Below, piece by piece: positions 48,341 through 61,277 of a DNA stretch of 64,000 nucleotides; within the stretch, counting starts at the first letter, position 1, and each line of letters starts with the position of its first letter. The notes below the pieces were generated by a model, which was not told the origin of the DNA, made no database searches, and saw only the letters and a program-made list of their open reading frames with translations. The position numbers and the translations under genes were made by a program. This DNA is from Fennellomyces sp. T-0311 (lineage: Eukaryota; Mucoromycota; Mucoromycetes; Mucorales; Lichtheimiaceae): contig JALLLT010000021.1 of the NCBI GenBank assembly GCA_025266875.1, forward strand, positions 558,001 through 622,000. The letters are read 5' to 3'.

Positions 48341-51300
48341 TATGTTTCAAAGTTTAGAATCAAGAGGCTAACAGTACGCTCCTCATCCTCTAAATATCTG
48401 TTTCTCGGAGATGAACAAGTGGACCAACGGCGTTAGCTCGTCTTAATCGATAAGAGATTTGGTCGCCCAATTGTACCCCTTATCTTATCTACGGTTGCTC
48501 CGTGCCTATTGTTCATGTTGTATTACCGCGTTTGACGTTGTCACTTTCTCCCCTTCCATTCTATCCCGCTTTCAATGCTCCTTGGCTCGGTTGCCATGTT
48601 ACTAAAATGCCGCTGAGATTTTCATTATGCTACGTCGATATCAAGACCCTTTGAATATACCAAGGAATGGGCTGGATTATGTAAGTCATGTTTAGTGGAT
48701 CGATGTAGCACACGGCTCATTGTTTTCCCTTTTCAAATGCAAATGTGCCGTGATATCACGGGATTCGGAAAGAAGTGCACATTCAGCAGGCACGTATGAT
48801 CTTCCCTTTAACATGCCTGATACCCGTACGTTTTTTAAATTCGACAGGATTGCTTATCGGCCGCGGGTTGCGGTTCCGCGGGTCGACACAAGGCAGGTAT
48901 TAATTCGTTGAATCGGGCAACTAACCAAAACAAGAATCCGAGTTACTATTAATACCTCAGAACTTAGAGATATACCATCCCGCCGGCATAAAGTAAATTA
49001 GCTTTATCATTCGAGTTTCTTTTCATTCAACGACCATGTCAAAATGATGTCATACGTGAAATAGACTGCTGCAAATCAGTCCGTAGCATCCATCGCAAAT
49101 CGACAGTTGATACGATCTCGAAAGGAGTAAGCGCGATAAAAATACAACTCTATATATAGTTCCGTAGCCTACTCTTCTATCACCAAACACTGTGTTCAAT
49201 GTCATTGGAGGTGGAAGATTAAAAGTAAATTGGTGCGGACAGACTGCTGTCTGCTTCGATCAATGTTACACTTGTTACACCCCACTTTTGTAATGCAAAG
49301 ATTAAAAGTATTACCCTTTCGCGTCTCAGATCATTTACCTCGGGACTGAACGCAATTTATTTTATTCCGCCTTGGTAAGAGCTAGAACAGGAATATCAAA
49401 CCAAGAGGCTCCTTCGTCACTGTTCTGCTATTGTAGCATTCATTAATACGTCATGTCAGTATCGTTTCGCTCCGCATGGTTCGTTCGCCTGTTGAGGTTT
49501 ATAGGAGAACTTGTGTGAATTTAAATATTTGCCTTCATATGTCACCGTTAAGCGTATACTCGCTGTCCGGTTTGCGGTAGCGGATCTGATACACACTCTT
49601 CGATATGATCAAAGAGCTTCCAATAAATATACCTCACTCACTATGCCTTCATCTTTTACTGACAGCTTACAGCGCTGTTCCATTAACAGATGGAGGCTGT
49701 ATCATGCGGCCTTTATGGGAAAAAATCGGTAGTAATAAACTTGATTCACGGAACCATCATGGCTGCTATCCAATTCCGGTGCGTAAGTACCTTTGCTTAC
49801 GCAGGTAACTTAATATCCAAAAACTAGGCTACATTATCAGTCCGGCGTTTTGACACGAGAGAGCCTGTACTTTTTTCTCATCTAAAAGCACAACACTTGT
49901 GAGATCCTTTTCAAGTCAATACATCATTAGAAGTATATTAGGACACTTTTATACTCTCTCGCTTTTACTACGGTATAAAATTGTTACATATTGTATAGGA
50001 TTCACTAGGTATACGTAAAGGCAAATGTATTTGTTTAGCAGTACGAATGTTCGAACACAGCAAGATGATATTTCTGGATCACTTTTGTCCATTTAGTTGG
50101 ATAGCCATTTTGCAGGACTTATCCATACGTAATAAGAAGCGCCTGGTTGCCTATCTTGTACTTCGATACGGACTCAAAAGTTCAGTGTTGTTTCGGACAA
50201 GACAAAGCCTGTTCAGCATATCAGGCAGCAGATTGGTGGTCTACTTACGTTTATTGATTGCTTCTCGGATATTCATGATTGTAATCCACTTGCGCAGATC
50301 TGCCCTTATTGTCCGGATACCGTTATTTCCAGCGTAGAACCGTACAAAACATTGTGCATCCTTTCATGTGTTAAAATACTTCATTTTGAGATCTAGAGTC
50401 GCCTTGAATTATTCATCGCGCGGTCCATATTGTTAATGGTGCGATTCGTGTTGATTCAGACAATGGCAGAATTCCTAATGCCGATGCATAATCAATCATG
50501 GCCGCATTTACATGTTTGAGTAGTTTTTAGCGGCTCAAACCATGTGTTACTTAAAAGTCATGCTTCCGGTCAGGCGGGAGCAAGGAAGCAACCGGTGTGC
50601 AATGTCAAATTGGTAGGAGGCGGTGAGGAACGAGCACAGAAGCTTTATGCATGAACAGCAGCGGTATGACATAAAAGGAGTTTTATTCACGCAGAGCATA
50701 AGGTTCTACTGGAGTCATTACAAAAGCAAAGGGATCGCAATGCGTAGATCCATCTTACAGAGACAGATCGTGCAATGGATCAAAGAAAAGCCAGTCGCAA
50801 GACAAGCTTATCTTTGTATTTATTTATCATTTCATTATTTGTTTAAAAAGAGGAAACCAATCATTGCCCGTAGGCTGCTCGACTTGCAATTGAGGCTTGC
50901 AGTTGTAACCGTGGTTTCCAGGTTTCGGTTGCAACCAGATTACTTTCGCATCTTTCAGGAAAAGCATGCTGCGGCAAAGAAGGAGCACAAATGCCGACTA
51001 GAACCGGAACAGGGAGCTACGAGTTCTCGTAAGAACAAGGAGTGAGGAATTACAATCGCGCATCGCCCCTCTTTTTATACCTTTTTTTTGGAGCGGTGTC
51101 CCAAAAGAGCACGTCACATATGGACAGAGGATGGGGACGGTTCCTTGGATCTCTAGTGTATGCAAGAAGTAACCATGGCAACCGATGTGCCAGCAAGTCG
51201 TGTTGCAAAGCCAGTGTCAATGCTGTTGTCCGCCAATAACTGTGTCTTAAAATGGTCCGGCTAATCTCACGGTCCGGTCTCCGTCTGTCTGACAATGCCC

Positions 51301-51641
51301 GTTGCGGCTACCAAAAAGGCACCCAAAGTCATTGGCTTTATTCTGCACCAAAACATATCACCCAGGTACGAGGCTTTCTTCGCTTGCGTTCAGGATTCAA
51401 TGGGCGTTAACGTTGTGGCATAATAAACGCACTGCTCGTCCCTGTGCAGCAGTTGACAGTAGAATATCAAAGGCAGAATCAATACTGCCCGAGCAAAGCT
51501 AATACCAAGTGTACAGCGACATAAAACGTCTGCGTGAAGTGATGTGAATGAAAGGGTTTGACGTGATAAGCTTTGTTTTTTTATTTACCCAATTGCAACA
51601 CTAAAAACAGTCCGAGGCTCCCGCATGGCTTTTCCTAAAAA
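48341..51641. other. AT-rich gene-poor stretch (3.3 kb)
   Basis: No intact gene. A possible first exon at 48628-48680 (MLRRYQDPLNIPRNGLDY then GTAAGT) is followed by CRDITGFGKKCTFSR-like sequence near 48750-48800 but I could not join them in frame. A coding-like fragment at 50150-50395 is listed separately. A 140-codon frame at 50623-51045 is very basic and has no recognisable domain. Confidence 0.4.
50148..50398 (+). pseudogene. Possible decayed coding fragment with Cys pairs
   Basis: One frame reads CLSCTSIRTQKFSVVSDK and then QHIRQQIGGLLTFIDCFSD, NPLAQICPYCPDTVIS, ending at a stop at 50396-50398. It has CxxC pairs and balanced residue use, unlike random AT-rich translation, but there is a TAA just upstream and no start. 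Not recognised. Either an exon of a gene whose other exons are lost, or chance. Confidence 0.22.
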
Positions 51642-53587
51642 ATGTCAAAATATAGCTTTCGAAAACGGCAATCAACTGTGAAATATGTCGAGGAGAATTT
51701 AGCCGAGTCTCCACGCAAAAGGCGACCTCGGAAATCCAAGAGAGACGACGAGGAATTCGATGATGATTCAAACGAGCAAAGCGACCCCAGCGACGACATC
51801 CCCGAACCAAAGCCCAAACGTAAACCGAAGCGCAAACCCAATGGTACCCGCAAACGCATAAAAACAACAAAAGAAAAGAGCCAGCAGGATAAAGAATCAA
51901 TTGCAGAACCGGAGCAATGTGCTCCTGACGACAATGAGGCGATTGTGACTACGCAGAACCAAGATCAAAGAGACGATCACGGATCTGATCAAGAACAGGA
52001 AAACAATGACGATCAGTTGGAGGACGTACTTCATGCACTGCTTGAACTGCACCACTTGGACGAGTCGCGTGTCGAAACCATGGAAGGTTCGTCACAAGCC
52101 ATCGCAGAAGCACTTGAGGTGAACCGTGAACTGCAAGAAGAAGCAAAAGCACAGATCGCATGGATCAAACAGCGGATACTGCAGAACGAGGCGCTTATGG
52201 TATGCTTATTACGCTTCGCTTTTCATTCAAACTCACAGCTTACGTAGCGTAAAATGCGGTTGCTGTCTATGCAAGAAGCTAAAACACAGGAACGGCGATT
52301 GGAGATCCACAAAAAGTACCCCACCAAGCTGGATTTCTTCGTAGATGATCAAGGAAACGTAAGGACAGGCTGAGGTTTAGGTACTGTGTGTGTGCTAAGT
52401 CGAGGACATTGTAGAAACCTGTATTGGCCTCGTCAACACCACCTGGTGGCGTGAGCGAAGATCTCGAACTCGAAAAGAAGCCTTGTAAGTATGGTGGTCT
52501 GGAAAGAGATGACCAGGACGCTTACTGCAACGGCGTGTTAGGGACCAACGCAGAGCGCAATCGACTCTTTTCAGCAATTCATACAGAAGCACAGAGGGCA
52601 ATGGTTCTTGAACTCGTGGCACAGTAAGTCATAGAGAAAAAGCATGCACATGCGAGTATCAGCTAATGTTGACATAGACATAACGAGCACAAGATTTGGG
52701 ATATCGACAAGCTCGATCACTCTGTCCTGGAGAACATTGAGGTGAACAAGTTGGACTGGCAGCGCATCAGCTCTATCTATGTCAAAACACGCTCGCCAAT
52801 GCAGTGCATCATCCAATGGACAACGCAAGAACACCCAAAGATCAACAAAAAGCCGTGGTCCAGAGCAGAGTCTACGAAGCTTGACGAATTAGTGAAAGTT
52901 CACGGTTTCGAAGGCCACTGGGAGAAGATCGCCGCTGAGCTCAACACAAATCGCACAGCATCCCAGTGCTTCTCTCATTATCAGTCAGAGCACAACAATA
53001 GCAAAACCACCAAAGGATGGACCAAGGAGGAAGACGAGGCGTTGACGCAGGCTGTGGAAATGCTGGGCGAGGGCAACTGGCAGCAAGTGGCTGTCATCCT
53101 TGGAAACCGTACTGGCAACCAGTGCCTCCAGCGATGGTCCTATGGCATATGTCCCGCTATTCGACGGGAACGATGGAAAGAGGAGGAAGATCGTGCACTC
53201 AAAGGAGCCGTCGAGTTCTACGGAGTAGGCCATTGGAACAGGATCCGACGGCATTTGCCAGGAAGAACCGATATGCAGTGTCGAGAGCGCTGGATGAATG
53301 TCTTGGATCCAAGCATCAGCAGAGAGCCGCTCAGTGAAGAGGTAAACATACAGCTTTGCAAAATATGCCACTATTTCTCATCTGGGGTGCTGCGCTGATA
53401 GGACACGGCACGATTGGTTGAGCTCGTCAAAGAACACGGCCGGAAGTGGGCGCTAATCACCAAATTTTTCCCTGGGCGAACGGACAACTTTCTACTTAGA
53501 GCATACAGGGCTGCAACAGCGCCGCCAAAGAAACCCCGGAAAAAGGATATCTCAACAGACACACCGTCGCCATCGCCATCCGAATAG
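51642..53587 (+). CDS. Myb-repeat DNA-binding protein, SNAPC4 (SNAP190)-like
   Basis: Exons 51642-52199, 52248-52358, 52415-52623, 52678-53341 and 53402-53587 give 575 aa. The N-terminal 120 residues are charged (KPKRKPKRKPNGTRKRIK). After a helical region come several Myb/SANT repeats: WSRAESTKLDELVKVHGFEG, GWTKEEDEALTQAVEMLGEG, RWKEEEDRALKGAVEFYGVG and a last one spanning the final intron (DTARLVELVKEHGRKWALIT). A partial repeat (LDWQRISSIY) precedes them. Four and a half Myb repeats is the SNAPC4 layout, the subunit that binds the proximal sequence element of snRNA promoters; other multi-Myb factors (Bas1, Cdc5-like) have fewer or N-terminal repeats. Nuclear. Confidence 0.82.
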
Positions 53588-53747
53588 TGTCGCTGCCTCA
53601 CTTCACTCGTATATAGTGTACATAGCCAATATCATACCCTTTTAATATATTTCGAGGTGATCGCCCTGGCCAATCAGAGCGCCCTATCTGAGAAAGTTGA
53701 AGGCTCTTTTTTGATAACGACAGCTGTACCGAGAATCTGCTCATCTG

Positions 53748-55123
53748 ATGAGGCCGTTCTCGCCGTTGTCTAGGAAACCGCTTCTGGCGTTAGCATTCGT
53801 GGCGGTCTTTGTCTGCCTTTACAATGTCGCCAGTCATCCACGCGTCAGCAAGACCATGCAACCGACAGCCTACTACAACAACTACGACGAGCAAGTATGC
53901 CTGCCTCAGCGTCAACTCAAAATGAATCCGCCACGCACCAAGGCAAAGGCAGCCTTTGTTATTTTGGTTCGCAACAGGTAACCGGTTGATCTCCAAGATG
54001 GCAAAGTTGATTGTAACCGCTTTTTTATACCGGATCAAGTGAGCAAGAGGACATTGCCGAAACGATTGTCAACCTCGAGGACAAGTTCAACAAGAACTTC
54101 CGCTATCCGTACGTCTTTTTGAACGAAGAGGAGTTTACGGAGGAGTTCAAGCACGCAATGCGTCGAGCTTCGCCGGGCGCTGACATGCAGTTTGGACTTG
54201 TACCGCAACAGCAGTGGAGCTATCCGGCTTTCGTAAATGAGACATACGCAGCCAAGTGTCGAGAGCGAATGTTGGCGGACGGAGTGTTTCACGGCGAGCT
54301 GGAAAGTTACCATCACATGTGTCGTTATCAGTCTGGGTTTTTTTTCCAACACGAACTACTTGACAAGTAAGTGTTTGGGATGTCATCTCGTGAACAGGGC
54401 AGGTCACTCACACGCGGACTATCAGCTACGATTGGTATTGGCGCGTAGAGCCTGGGGTGCGGTTCTTCTGTGATATCACGTACGATCCGTTCCTGTACAT
54501 GCAGAACTACGGCAAAAAGTACGCCTTTGTAGTGACGCTGTTAGAGTTGCGCGACACGATCCCTACGCTATGGGAGACGGTGTTGGAGTATGCGCGATCA
54601 AGACACATCAATTTGAACAAACCGGGTCAGCTGTTCCCTTACTTTCGAGACGAATCGACGGGAGACTACAACCTGTGCCATTTCTGGTCGAACTTTGAGA
54701 TTGCATCACTTGATCTCTGGCGGAGTCCTGCTTATCAGGATTTCTTCAACTATCTCGACAGAACGGGCAAGTTCTTCTATGAAAGATGGGGAGATGCGCC
54801 AGGTACAGTGCAAAGAAACTTGGGGGTCAACGCGTGCATGAATCTCTTATCAATTCTGCTGCTGTGCAGTGCATTCGCTCGCGGCTGGTCTGTTCCTGGA
54901 CACCGATGAGATCCACTATTTTGAAGACTTTGGATACCAGCATGACCTCTATCGTCATTGTCCTAGCAAAGACAGCGGACTTGGCTGTCGGTGTGAGTGT
55001 CCGGAGGGTACCACTGCAGCCAGCATAGACCACGACAGGAATTGGGACACATGCCTGCCCAAATGGAGGGAGTGGGTAAAGAAGTCCGCCCAGAGTCGCA
55101 AGGGCTCGTGGAAAGTATGGTAG
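53748..55123 (+). CDS. Alpha-1,2-mannosyltransferase, KRE2/KTR family (GT15)
   Basis: Exons 53748-53977, 54040-54366, 54426-54802 and 54870-55123 give 395 aa. A type-II signal anchor covers residues 10-28 (LLALAFVAVFVCLYNVA). The catalytic domain has AAFVILVRNSEQEDI, YPYVFLNEEEF, DWYWRVEPGVRFFCDI with the metal/donor site region, DYNLCHFWSNFEIA with the family's catalytic Glu, and GLFLDTDEIHYFEDFGYQH. It adds alpha-1,2-mannose to O- and N-glycans in the Golgi, as in yeast Kre2/Ktr proteins. Length is normal, and every junction keeps frame. Confidence 0.95.
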
Positions 55124-56990
55124 TTTCTTTTGTTTTGTTGGTTGCAACAGAGTGTTTTCTCTCCCCCTTGATTATACTGTAAATTCCCCTTTCCTCCGTT
55201 ATCTTTTTACAATAATGTTCCATATGCATCGTGTATACTGGCTACCCGTTGTTCTACGCACAGACGGACATTCTTGGAACAACCGCCTGCTGCTCTTGGG
55301 CAATCCCCGCCCTTGCACCGCATCGCGAGTGATCCGCATGTGAGTGTCATTATTGTTTAGCAGAAAAAATAACATTTTCCGTCGTGTCTCCGCCGGAGTG
55401 AAATGCGCGGTGTCGTTCTGATAAGCAAGCCATTTTCGATCGACAGCGTGCTTTAATTACAGAGAATAATAACGCGATTGCTGCACCTGGGCAAAACAAA
55501 AGCCTAGAGTATTTTAAACACACAGACCCCCAACAGGCCGTTCCGGAAGGCACATACACGCATGGTTACGATCAAAAGAAGGCGATAAGAATCAAAACAG
55601 ATCCGCTATCGCCTCTTTGGAAATGCCGAAATACGCCAGGCCCTCTCCAACATTTTTAAACTCGTATGCAGCACTCCAAAACAGGCTTGGACGCTTGGGG
55701 GTACATACAAAAAGATTGGCAATGAGGGAACCGATACCTAACAAGGGAACTGTCTGAAGGATGGCGTTATGCGATATCTCGTTGAAATACAGCAACTGGG
55801 CCCAATGCGTTACAAACAATGCAGCAGCAACCTTTCTCCGTTGACAAAAATAAGTCCGCTACTGTAAGAGACGAATAATATATTACAAAAAAAGATTATC
55901 CAACAAAAGAACATTGGATTAGAATAGACAAAAGTATAATTTGACGCCGAAAGCGCCAAATTCATATATGCGCATCTGCATTAACTCGGTATCAACATTA
56001 CATCGATCACTATTGTTGTCCAGGTGCTGTGTATTAATGCGGCGATGCACGTTACGGTTTAATAATAACTCGCAGTGAAAGCTTGTCCAGAGACGGCGGA
56101 TAAACATCGCATATCCACATACAACAGGGATAATCAAAGTGTGGCCAAGAATAGCCTGGCAAAAAAAATTCTTCTGTGTTTGTTGTTTGTTAACGGTACT
56201 AAAGACCGTATGGTCCGGAAGCTTTTTCACGTTGATAAAGTAATAACAAATGTTTGGGCCTCTTTGTGGCAAAAGAGATGTGTCTTATGCAAGGAGATAC
56301 ATTATTAGTACTTGTTTAGATAAATTATTATTAATGTTTGCTTGCAGCATGTAGGAAGAACTCGTGATATTAAGTGCTGTTCGTGCCCCGGTGACCCGTC
56401 GACGAGTTCCGACAGAAAATGAATGACCCAACTGTCTATTGGGACAACTCATGGGGACAGTAGGAAGATCAGGCGCAGCTAATAGATCTCGACCGATGGG
56501 CCAACATTTTGCTTGTTTGTATATGTGTGTGTGTATGCTGAGGATAACATGATAGTGTACACCCACAGCGGAATTCCGAAAACAGTCGCTGTTACACCTA
56601 CAGATCCCCCAATTCCCATCACCGGCACTGTCCACAAAAATGTCATGATTGCAGACACATGGATCAGAATTGTTTGTGATGTTAGGCTTTTAGCCTAACT
56701 AAACGCCAGAAGACAATAAATACCCTTCAATTTTGCACGTTTGTCGGTTTTTTTTCTTTGTCACCTTTCTTCTTTCGGGTCGAACCTCATACACCAACCT
56801 TGTATTTTTTCTTTTTACTCATTTCTTGAGTGTATACCTTTTTTCTTGCCCAATTCACGTTCTGTTTTCTGCGGCAATACCACTATCTAGTTGTTTCTTT
56901 TAATTTCTTCTCTTTGTGTTGTATATCAAAAACCCAAATTCTCTTGACGAAAAACCTGTATTTATTTCACGAAAAAAAAAGACAACAACA
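55124..56990. other. Intergenic region with a doubtful minus-strand gene
   Basis: The + strand carries the 3' flank of the KTR gene and the CT/T-rich leader of the ankyrin gene (56745-56960). The minus strand holds membrane-helix-like segments described separately. A (GT)n stretch lies near 56520-56535. Confidence 0.4.
55592..56646 (-). CDS. Possible small multi-pass membrane protein (structure unresolved)
   Basis: Three minus-strand segments look coding and hydrophobic: 56646 downward (MTFLWTVPVMGIGGSVGVTA, then FGIPLWVYTIML), about 56165-56045 (AILGHTLIIPVVCGYAMFI) and 55850-55592 (LLYFNEISHNAILQTVPLLG, IANLFVCTPKRP, ending IADLF). Each is bounded by splice-like sites (TTTTGCCAG acceptor, TCTTACAG acceptor), but I could not find a single exon set that keeps frame throughout. 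The protein is not recognised. It is either a gene whose introns I mis-set or a decaying copy. Confidence 0.3.
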
Positions 56991-58839
56991 ATGGCTGTTC
57001 CTACTGCTCAACATCAACACGCCAACAACCACAAGAAATGCACCTCTGCTTCGTGCTGCTCACGTTCGAAAATTTGGAAAGCCATCCAAGCGGCTATCGC
57101 AGCCGACGACAAGAAAGGCCTAGCCATCATGTTCCAAGACGAGGAGCGTGTCGCCCATTTTACGGATGTGCTTCTGAAAGAGCGCAACAATAACGACGCG
57201 TCTGCCTTGCCTCCATCGCACAAGCACCGGATTCTGCAATTTGACAAGCCCATTCGCCCGGAGGCACTTGCGAAATTCGGTAAATCCGTGACTGACTTGA
57301 ATGCTCTCCAAGTGGCGCTGTTCCATCAACGGGAGGGTATTGCTTGTCAGCTGCTGCAGTTTCTGCGCCAGCATGCCACACCTTCGGAACTCCAAGCTTT
57401 CATTGGGCATGTCTGGGGAGAAGGCAACTCATCGCTGCATCTTGCGTGCTTTCACAGCATGCCGCGTCTAGTCCAGATGCTTTTGGATTTGGGTGCTGAT
57501 CCCAATTCCACCAATGCGAAAGAGCAGACACCTGCAAACTGCTGCAAGGACCCCGACTGTTTGGCTGCCCTTGAAAAGGTCACTGACAATCCTGATTCGT
57601 CGCCACCACCTGTCACTGGTCGCCGCGCATCTGCTGTTCTGCTATCTTCGCCAACAAGAGCTACTGGCGTCTCCCTCAAGCGTCAAGCTTCGTTGCCTGG
57701 GCTCAAGTCGGCGAAACCATCCGTCGAGAAGAAACCCAAGCCTATCACTGTTGCCAAGGTCCCGACAATACGTTCGATCCCGCCCCAGCAACAGCAGCAG
57801 CCAATCAAGGCGCCTGCCAAGTCCGGTACCTTGGTTGCATCTCTGTTGCATGACAACAAGGCTAGGAACCCAGGAAGCGACAAGATGTTACCAACTCCGG
57901 TGATGCGTCGTTCGTCGGCTTTGAGGCCGACTCCGGAAACCGAACGACCGGTAACCGAGCCTCCAGCGGATCCGCCTGCAGCAGCTCAGCAACAACAAAA
58001 ACAACAACAAAAACAAGCAGCCACTGCTCCCACGGTGACAGCTGACCCTATCAAGGAGAGACAGCTTCAAGAAGCAACAGACCCGCCTCAACATCCAAGC
58101 AATCATGGTGTATCATCATCGTCACCTCAATCACCAACGACAGGTGGAGTAGCGACAGTTGATGCGACGCCACCAACAAGGGTACCTGTGAAGCCATCGG
58201 TGCATCCGGTATCACCGTCATCTTTACCTACGCTCGGCTTGCCTGGTGGAGGGGAACAGTCTCTCAATCATCCGCCAAACCCTTCCGGGGGAGGGCATCC
58301 GCAACTATCATCTTTGCCATCAGCTTCAGTAATGAAGCATGGAGGGGATACGCCTTCTTTTGGGATATCAAACACAAATCCGCAAAAAAATCACCAAGGA
58401 AACATACCGACACCAACTACTGTGCAAGAAACAAGTCATGGTACTACGAGGACCGATCAAGCTGCGTTGGACCCAGATGGTATGTTTTTTTGTTTACTTA
58501 ATCGCGATATCAGGAACTAATATTCAGTCACTTTTTAGATCCATCTGATGCCGCCACACTTGCAGACATCGCCTTTTCCATTCAACATCTTGCGAACGTG
58601 TTCACGGTGAAAGGAATACTGGAGCAATCCATCAAGCAATGGACTGACGAAGCGATATCGATGAATGCGGACCCACATCATCAACGTATGTAATATTTTT
58701 AGACTTTCAACCTAACCGTCTTCATTTTACTAATACTATCACTGATATAGACGCGAACTATCAATCATGCAGCGCCGGAGTCATGCATTCGTTGACAGGT
58801 GACAGTCAAATTACTAGAGGACAAATCGCTGTTCTCTGA
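56991..58839 (+). CDS. Ankyrin-repeat protein with long disordered Pro/Gln/Ser-rich tail
   Basis: Exons 56991-58479, 58539-58685 and 58751-58839 give 574 aa. A Cys-containing N terminus (CTSASCCSRSK) precedes about two ankyrin repeats at residues 95-190 (TDLNALQVALFHQREGIACQ; GNSSLHLACFHSMPRLVQML, LGADPNSTNAKEQTPANCC). Residues 210-490 are low complexity with Q5, QQQQKQQQKQ and many Ser/Pro sites. A short helix-rich end (IAFSIQHLANVFTVKGILEQ) may mediate assembly. No enzymatic domain. It is likely a scaffold; fungal ankyrin proteins of this layout include PP1-regulator and transcription-factor types, but none is claimed. The leader is pyrimidine-rich, and ATG 56991 follows an ACAACAACA context. 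Confidence 0.78.
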
Positions 58840-59553
58840 ACAAGGAAAACTACAACCCGATTGTAAACAGTGTTCGACTGAACGAACACACAACCCCACA
58901 CATTTCCTTTTGACTTTACCATGACGTGTGCTCTCTCTCCACCCGCTCGTTCGATCGATCGATCTCTGTGATTATGGTGCGACGCTCCAACATCCGCTTT
59001 CTACTATTGCCCACTTTTTCTTTTCTTCCTTTTCTGAACACGCTTTGCTTGACGACTTTTTTTTCTTTACCTTTGCTCTGTTTGTCTATATTTATTGTTT
59101 CCCAAATGACCCCTTTTTTGCTGCTTTTGTGTGTGATTATACTTTTCCCTTTATTGTTTTTCCCTTTTATGATAGCTATCCTATGATGATGGTCTGTAGA
59201 TTCTTTCTTCCCTCTGGGTTGTGTATGTTATTATTCTTGGCCTATTGGCCTTCTCTTCTGTTTTTTATACCCATTTATATTTCTTCCTTCAACCCATGCA
59301 ATCTATGTATGCTTTATAGTTCTTACCCCTCCTCCCTACGGGAGGAAAAAAGTTTGGATACTTGGAAATGTAGATAATATCTGTATCTATGGCAGTATTA
59401 TCCTATTCAAAATAAAAAAAATCTTACTATGATGGTCCTTAAAAAAGTTTTTTTTTTTGCGTACGTATAGAACATTAGATATAGACTAAACATGAATTAT
59501 ACGAGAGAGAGTAAATGGTTATATTATAGTAATATGTGTGTGTGTGTGTGTGT
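58840..59553. other. Convergent 3' flank, T-rich
   Basis: Between the stops of the ankyrin gene (+) and the Bni4-like gene (-). Very T-rich on +, which yields a false hydrophobic frame (58926-59377). Contains AATAAAAA-like polyadenylation context near 59408-59418 and a (GT)9 microsatellite at 59535-59553. Confidence 0.5.
59535..59553. repeat. (GT)n microsatellite
   Basis: Uninterrupted TG dinucleotides just beyond the stop codon of the Bni4-like gene, in its 3' UTR. Confidence 0.75.
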
Positions 59554-61277
59554 TCAAAAAAAGAAATGGGTGTTTCCTCGGCTGCTTTCATGCACCTGCA
59601 TTTCATGTAATTTGTACGTGTTCAGCTCCTCCTTGATAAAATACGCCATCGCGGGTGTGAGTCGTGCGCATACTGCATCAGGGTCTGATCCGCGATCATA
59701 TTCTTGACGCGAATATGTTTCTCGAACAGATACCACTTTGGCAAAACGTACTGTGCTTCCTTCTGATGTCATGAGCGGACTACCTGGTGCTATCACTGGC
59801 TGTGGTTGTCGACAATAGTCTCGTTGAAATTGATGGTAATGCTGTGGTCGATGGTGATGTCCATGCGATTGGCGATGATAGTCGCCTCCTTGCGGCTGTT
59901 GGTAATGATGATACTGCTGATGTTGTCTTCGCTTTTGTTCTTGTTGCAAATGATACAAAGGACGATGATCATCACTGGTATTGGTTGTGCAATACATGGA
60001 GTGTCGAGTAGCAGGATAATACATTGATCCAGAATCATTGTTACCTAACAGGACCACTTTGTCATAAGCTTGGAGTTCTTTCGGTATAAGCGGCCTTTTT
60101 TTACCATTAAGAATGTTTAGATATTGCGGTGATCCAGCAGTGCTCTGTCGATGCTGGACAGGTATTCCACTAGGTGCGGTCGTAGGTCTCTGTTTCTTGC
60201 CTTTCACATGCTCGCGCGAGTTTGTCAACTTTGACCAGGATGATGTGATTGACGATAGCGATGTTGAGCGTGGCATTGAGCTACCGGATGGTTCTTTCGC
60301 TGCCGGCTTTTTCTGAAACTTGCTTTTAATTTTACCGGCCAACGACATACTTTTGGATGGCGTTAATAAAATTGCTGCGTCGTCACCCTCCTGCAGCTTT
60401 CCGGACGACGGAGCAACGCTGTTTCGACTGCAATTTCCATGTTGAGCTCCAGGCCCGGCAGATCGAAACATTAACAGCGCGGATTTGAACCGAGATGATG
60501 ATGTAGAGTGAGTCGGTCGAATATTGGCGTTATCGGGTTGACGAGGCGAATAGTTGGTGTTTGTAGCCATGGCAGATAATCTTGTAACAGGCTGAAATGG
60601 ACTTTCATTACGTTTAGTGCATGAAGCGGCTGACGTTGCAACAGTTGAATGCGAGGAGGCGGTTGACGAACATGTTGATGTGCTTGACGAAGACATGGAT
60701 CTGTTATTGTTGTTTTGTGGGGAAGACCAGTCAATTATCTTGCTTGTGTCGAGTTGAGGAGTATAAGTTAGGGCAGTATTGCTCCTACAAGGAGAACGCG
60801 GGGGTGGCGACGACACCATTGCATCAATGTCCTCTACATCATCGTCCTTTTTCAGTATGTTCTTTAAACGAGACAGTACAGGTGGTTTTCTTTTGTTCTT
60901 GTCGTCTACAGCTGGTGTAGGTGCAGGATCCAAATAGCTTTTCATGATTGCTTCGTCGTCCATTGTGCCGTACGCAAATACCCCGGTCTTTCGATTATCG
61001 TCTTCGGTTGCAATTGGCGTCTCTGGATACGCCAAGGTCGCGTCATCAGATGAGGATGAAGACGATGAGTTTGCTGGTGACAATAAGATAATATCATCGT
61101 ATTCATCGTCGTCATCTTCACAGCCATTGTTGTTGTGAAAGTGGTGACTCTGTGCCTGAAATTTCAACTTCTTCAGGGGCGATAAGAATGAATCGGAGCA
61201 TTCCAACATTGATAAAAAGTCGACCATACCTGTTCAGATGTGTATTCATTGGGCAGTATCGATGCAACGACCGCCAT
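59554..61277 (-). CDS. Bni4-like bud-neck/septum protein with C-terminal PP1-docking module
   Basis: Two readings: a single exon from ATG 61227 (557 aa), or exons 61277-61230 plus 61155-59554 (549 aa), which removes a GTATGG...TTTCAG intron and joins MAVVASILPNEYTSEQ to AQSHHFHNNN. The codons upstream of 61277 (SLKYIVSEGPSYTYTPRIRI) are also coding-like, so a further 5' exon is possible. Most of the protein is Ser-rich and disordered with Gln/His runs. The last 65 residues are the conserved part: STVRFAKVVSVRETYSRQEY, then LTPAMAYFIKEELNTYK and a VHESSRGNTHFF end. This matches the C terminus of yeast Bni4, where the RVxF-type site (here VRF) recruits protein phosphatase 1 to direct chitin synthase at the bud neck. 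A role in septation or wall growth is inferred. Confidence 0.78.

Noticed and set aside
50623..51045. 140-codon + frame as a gene
   Set aside because: Very basic AT-driven translation, no domain, no splice or start context; kept only as a note in the intergenic entry.
58926..59377. Hydrophobic + frame resembling a membrane protein
   Set aside because: Produced by T-rich 3' UTR sequence between convergent genes; no splice or start context.
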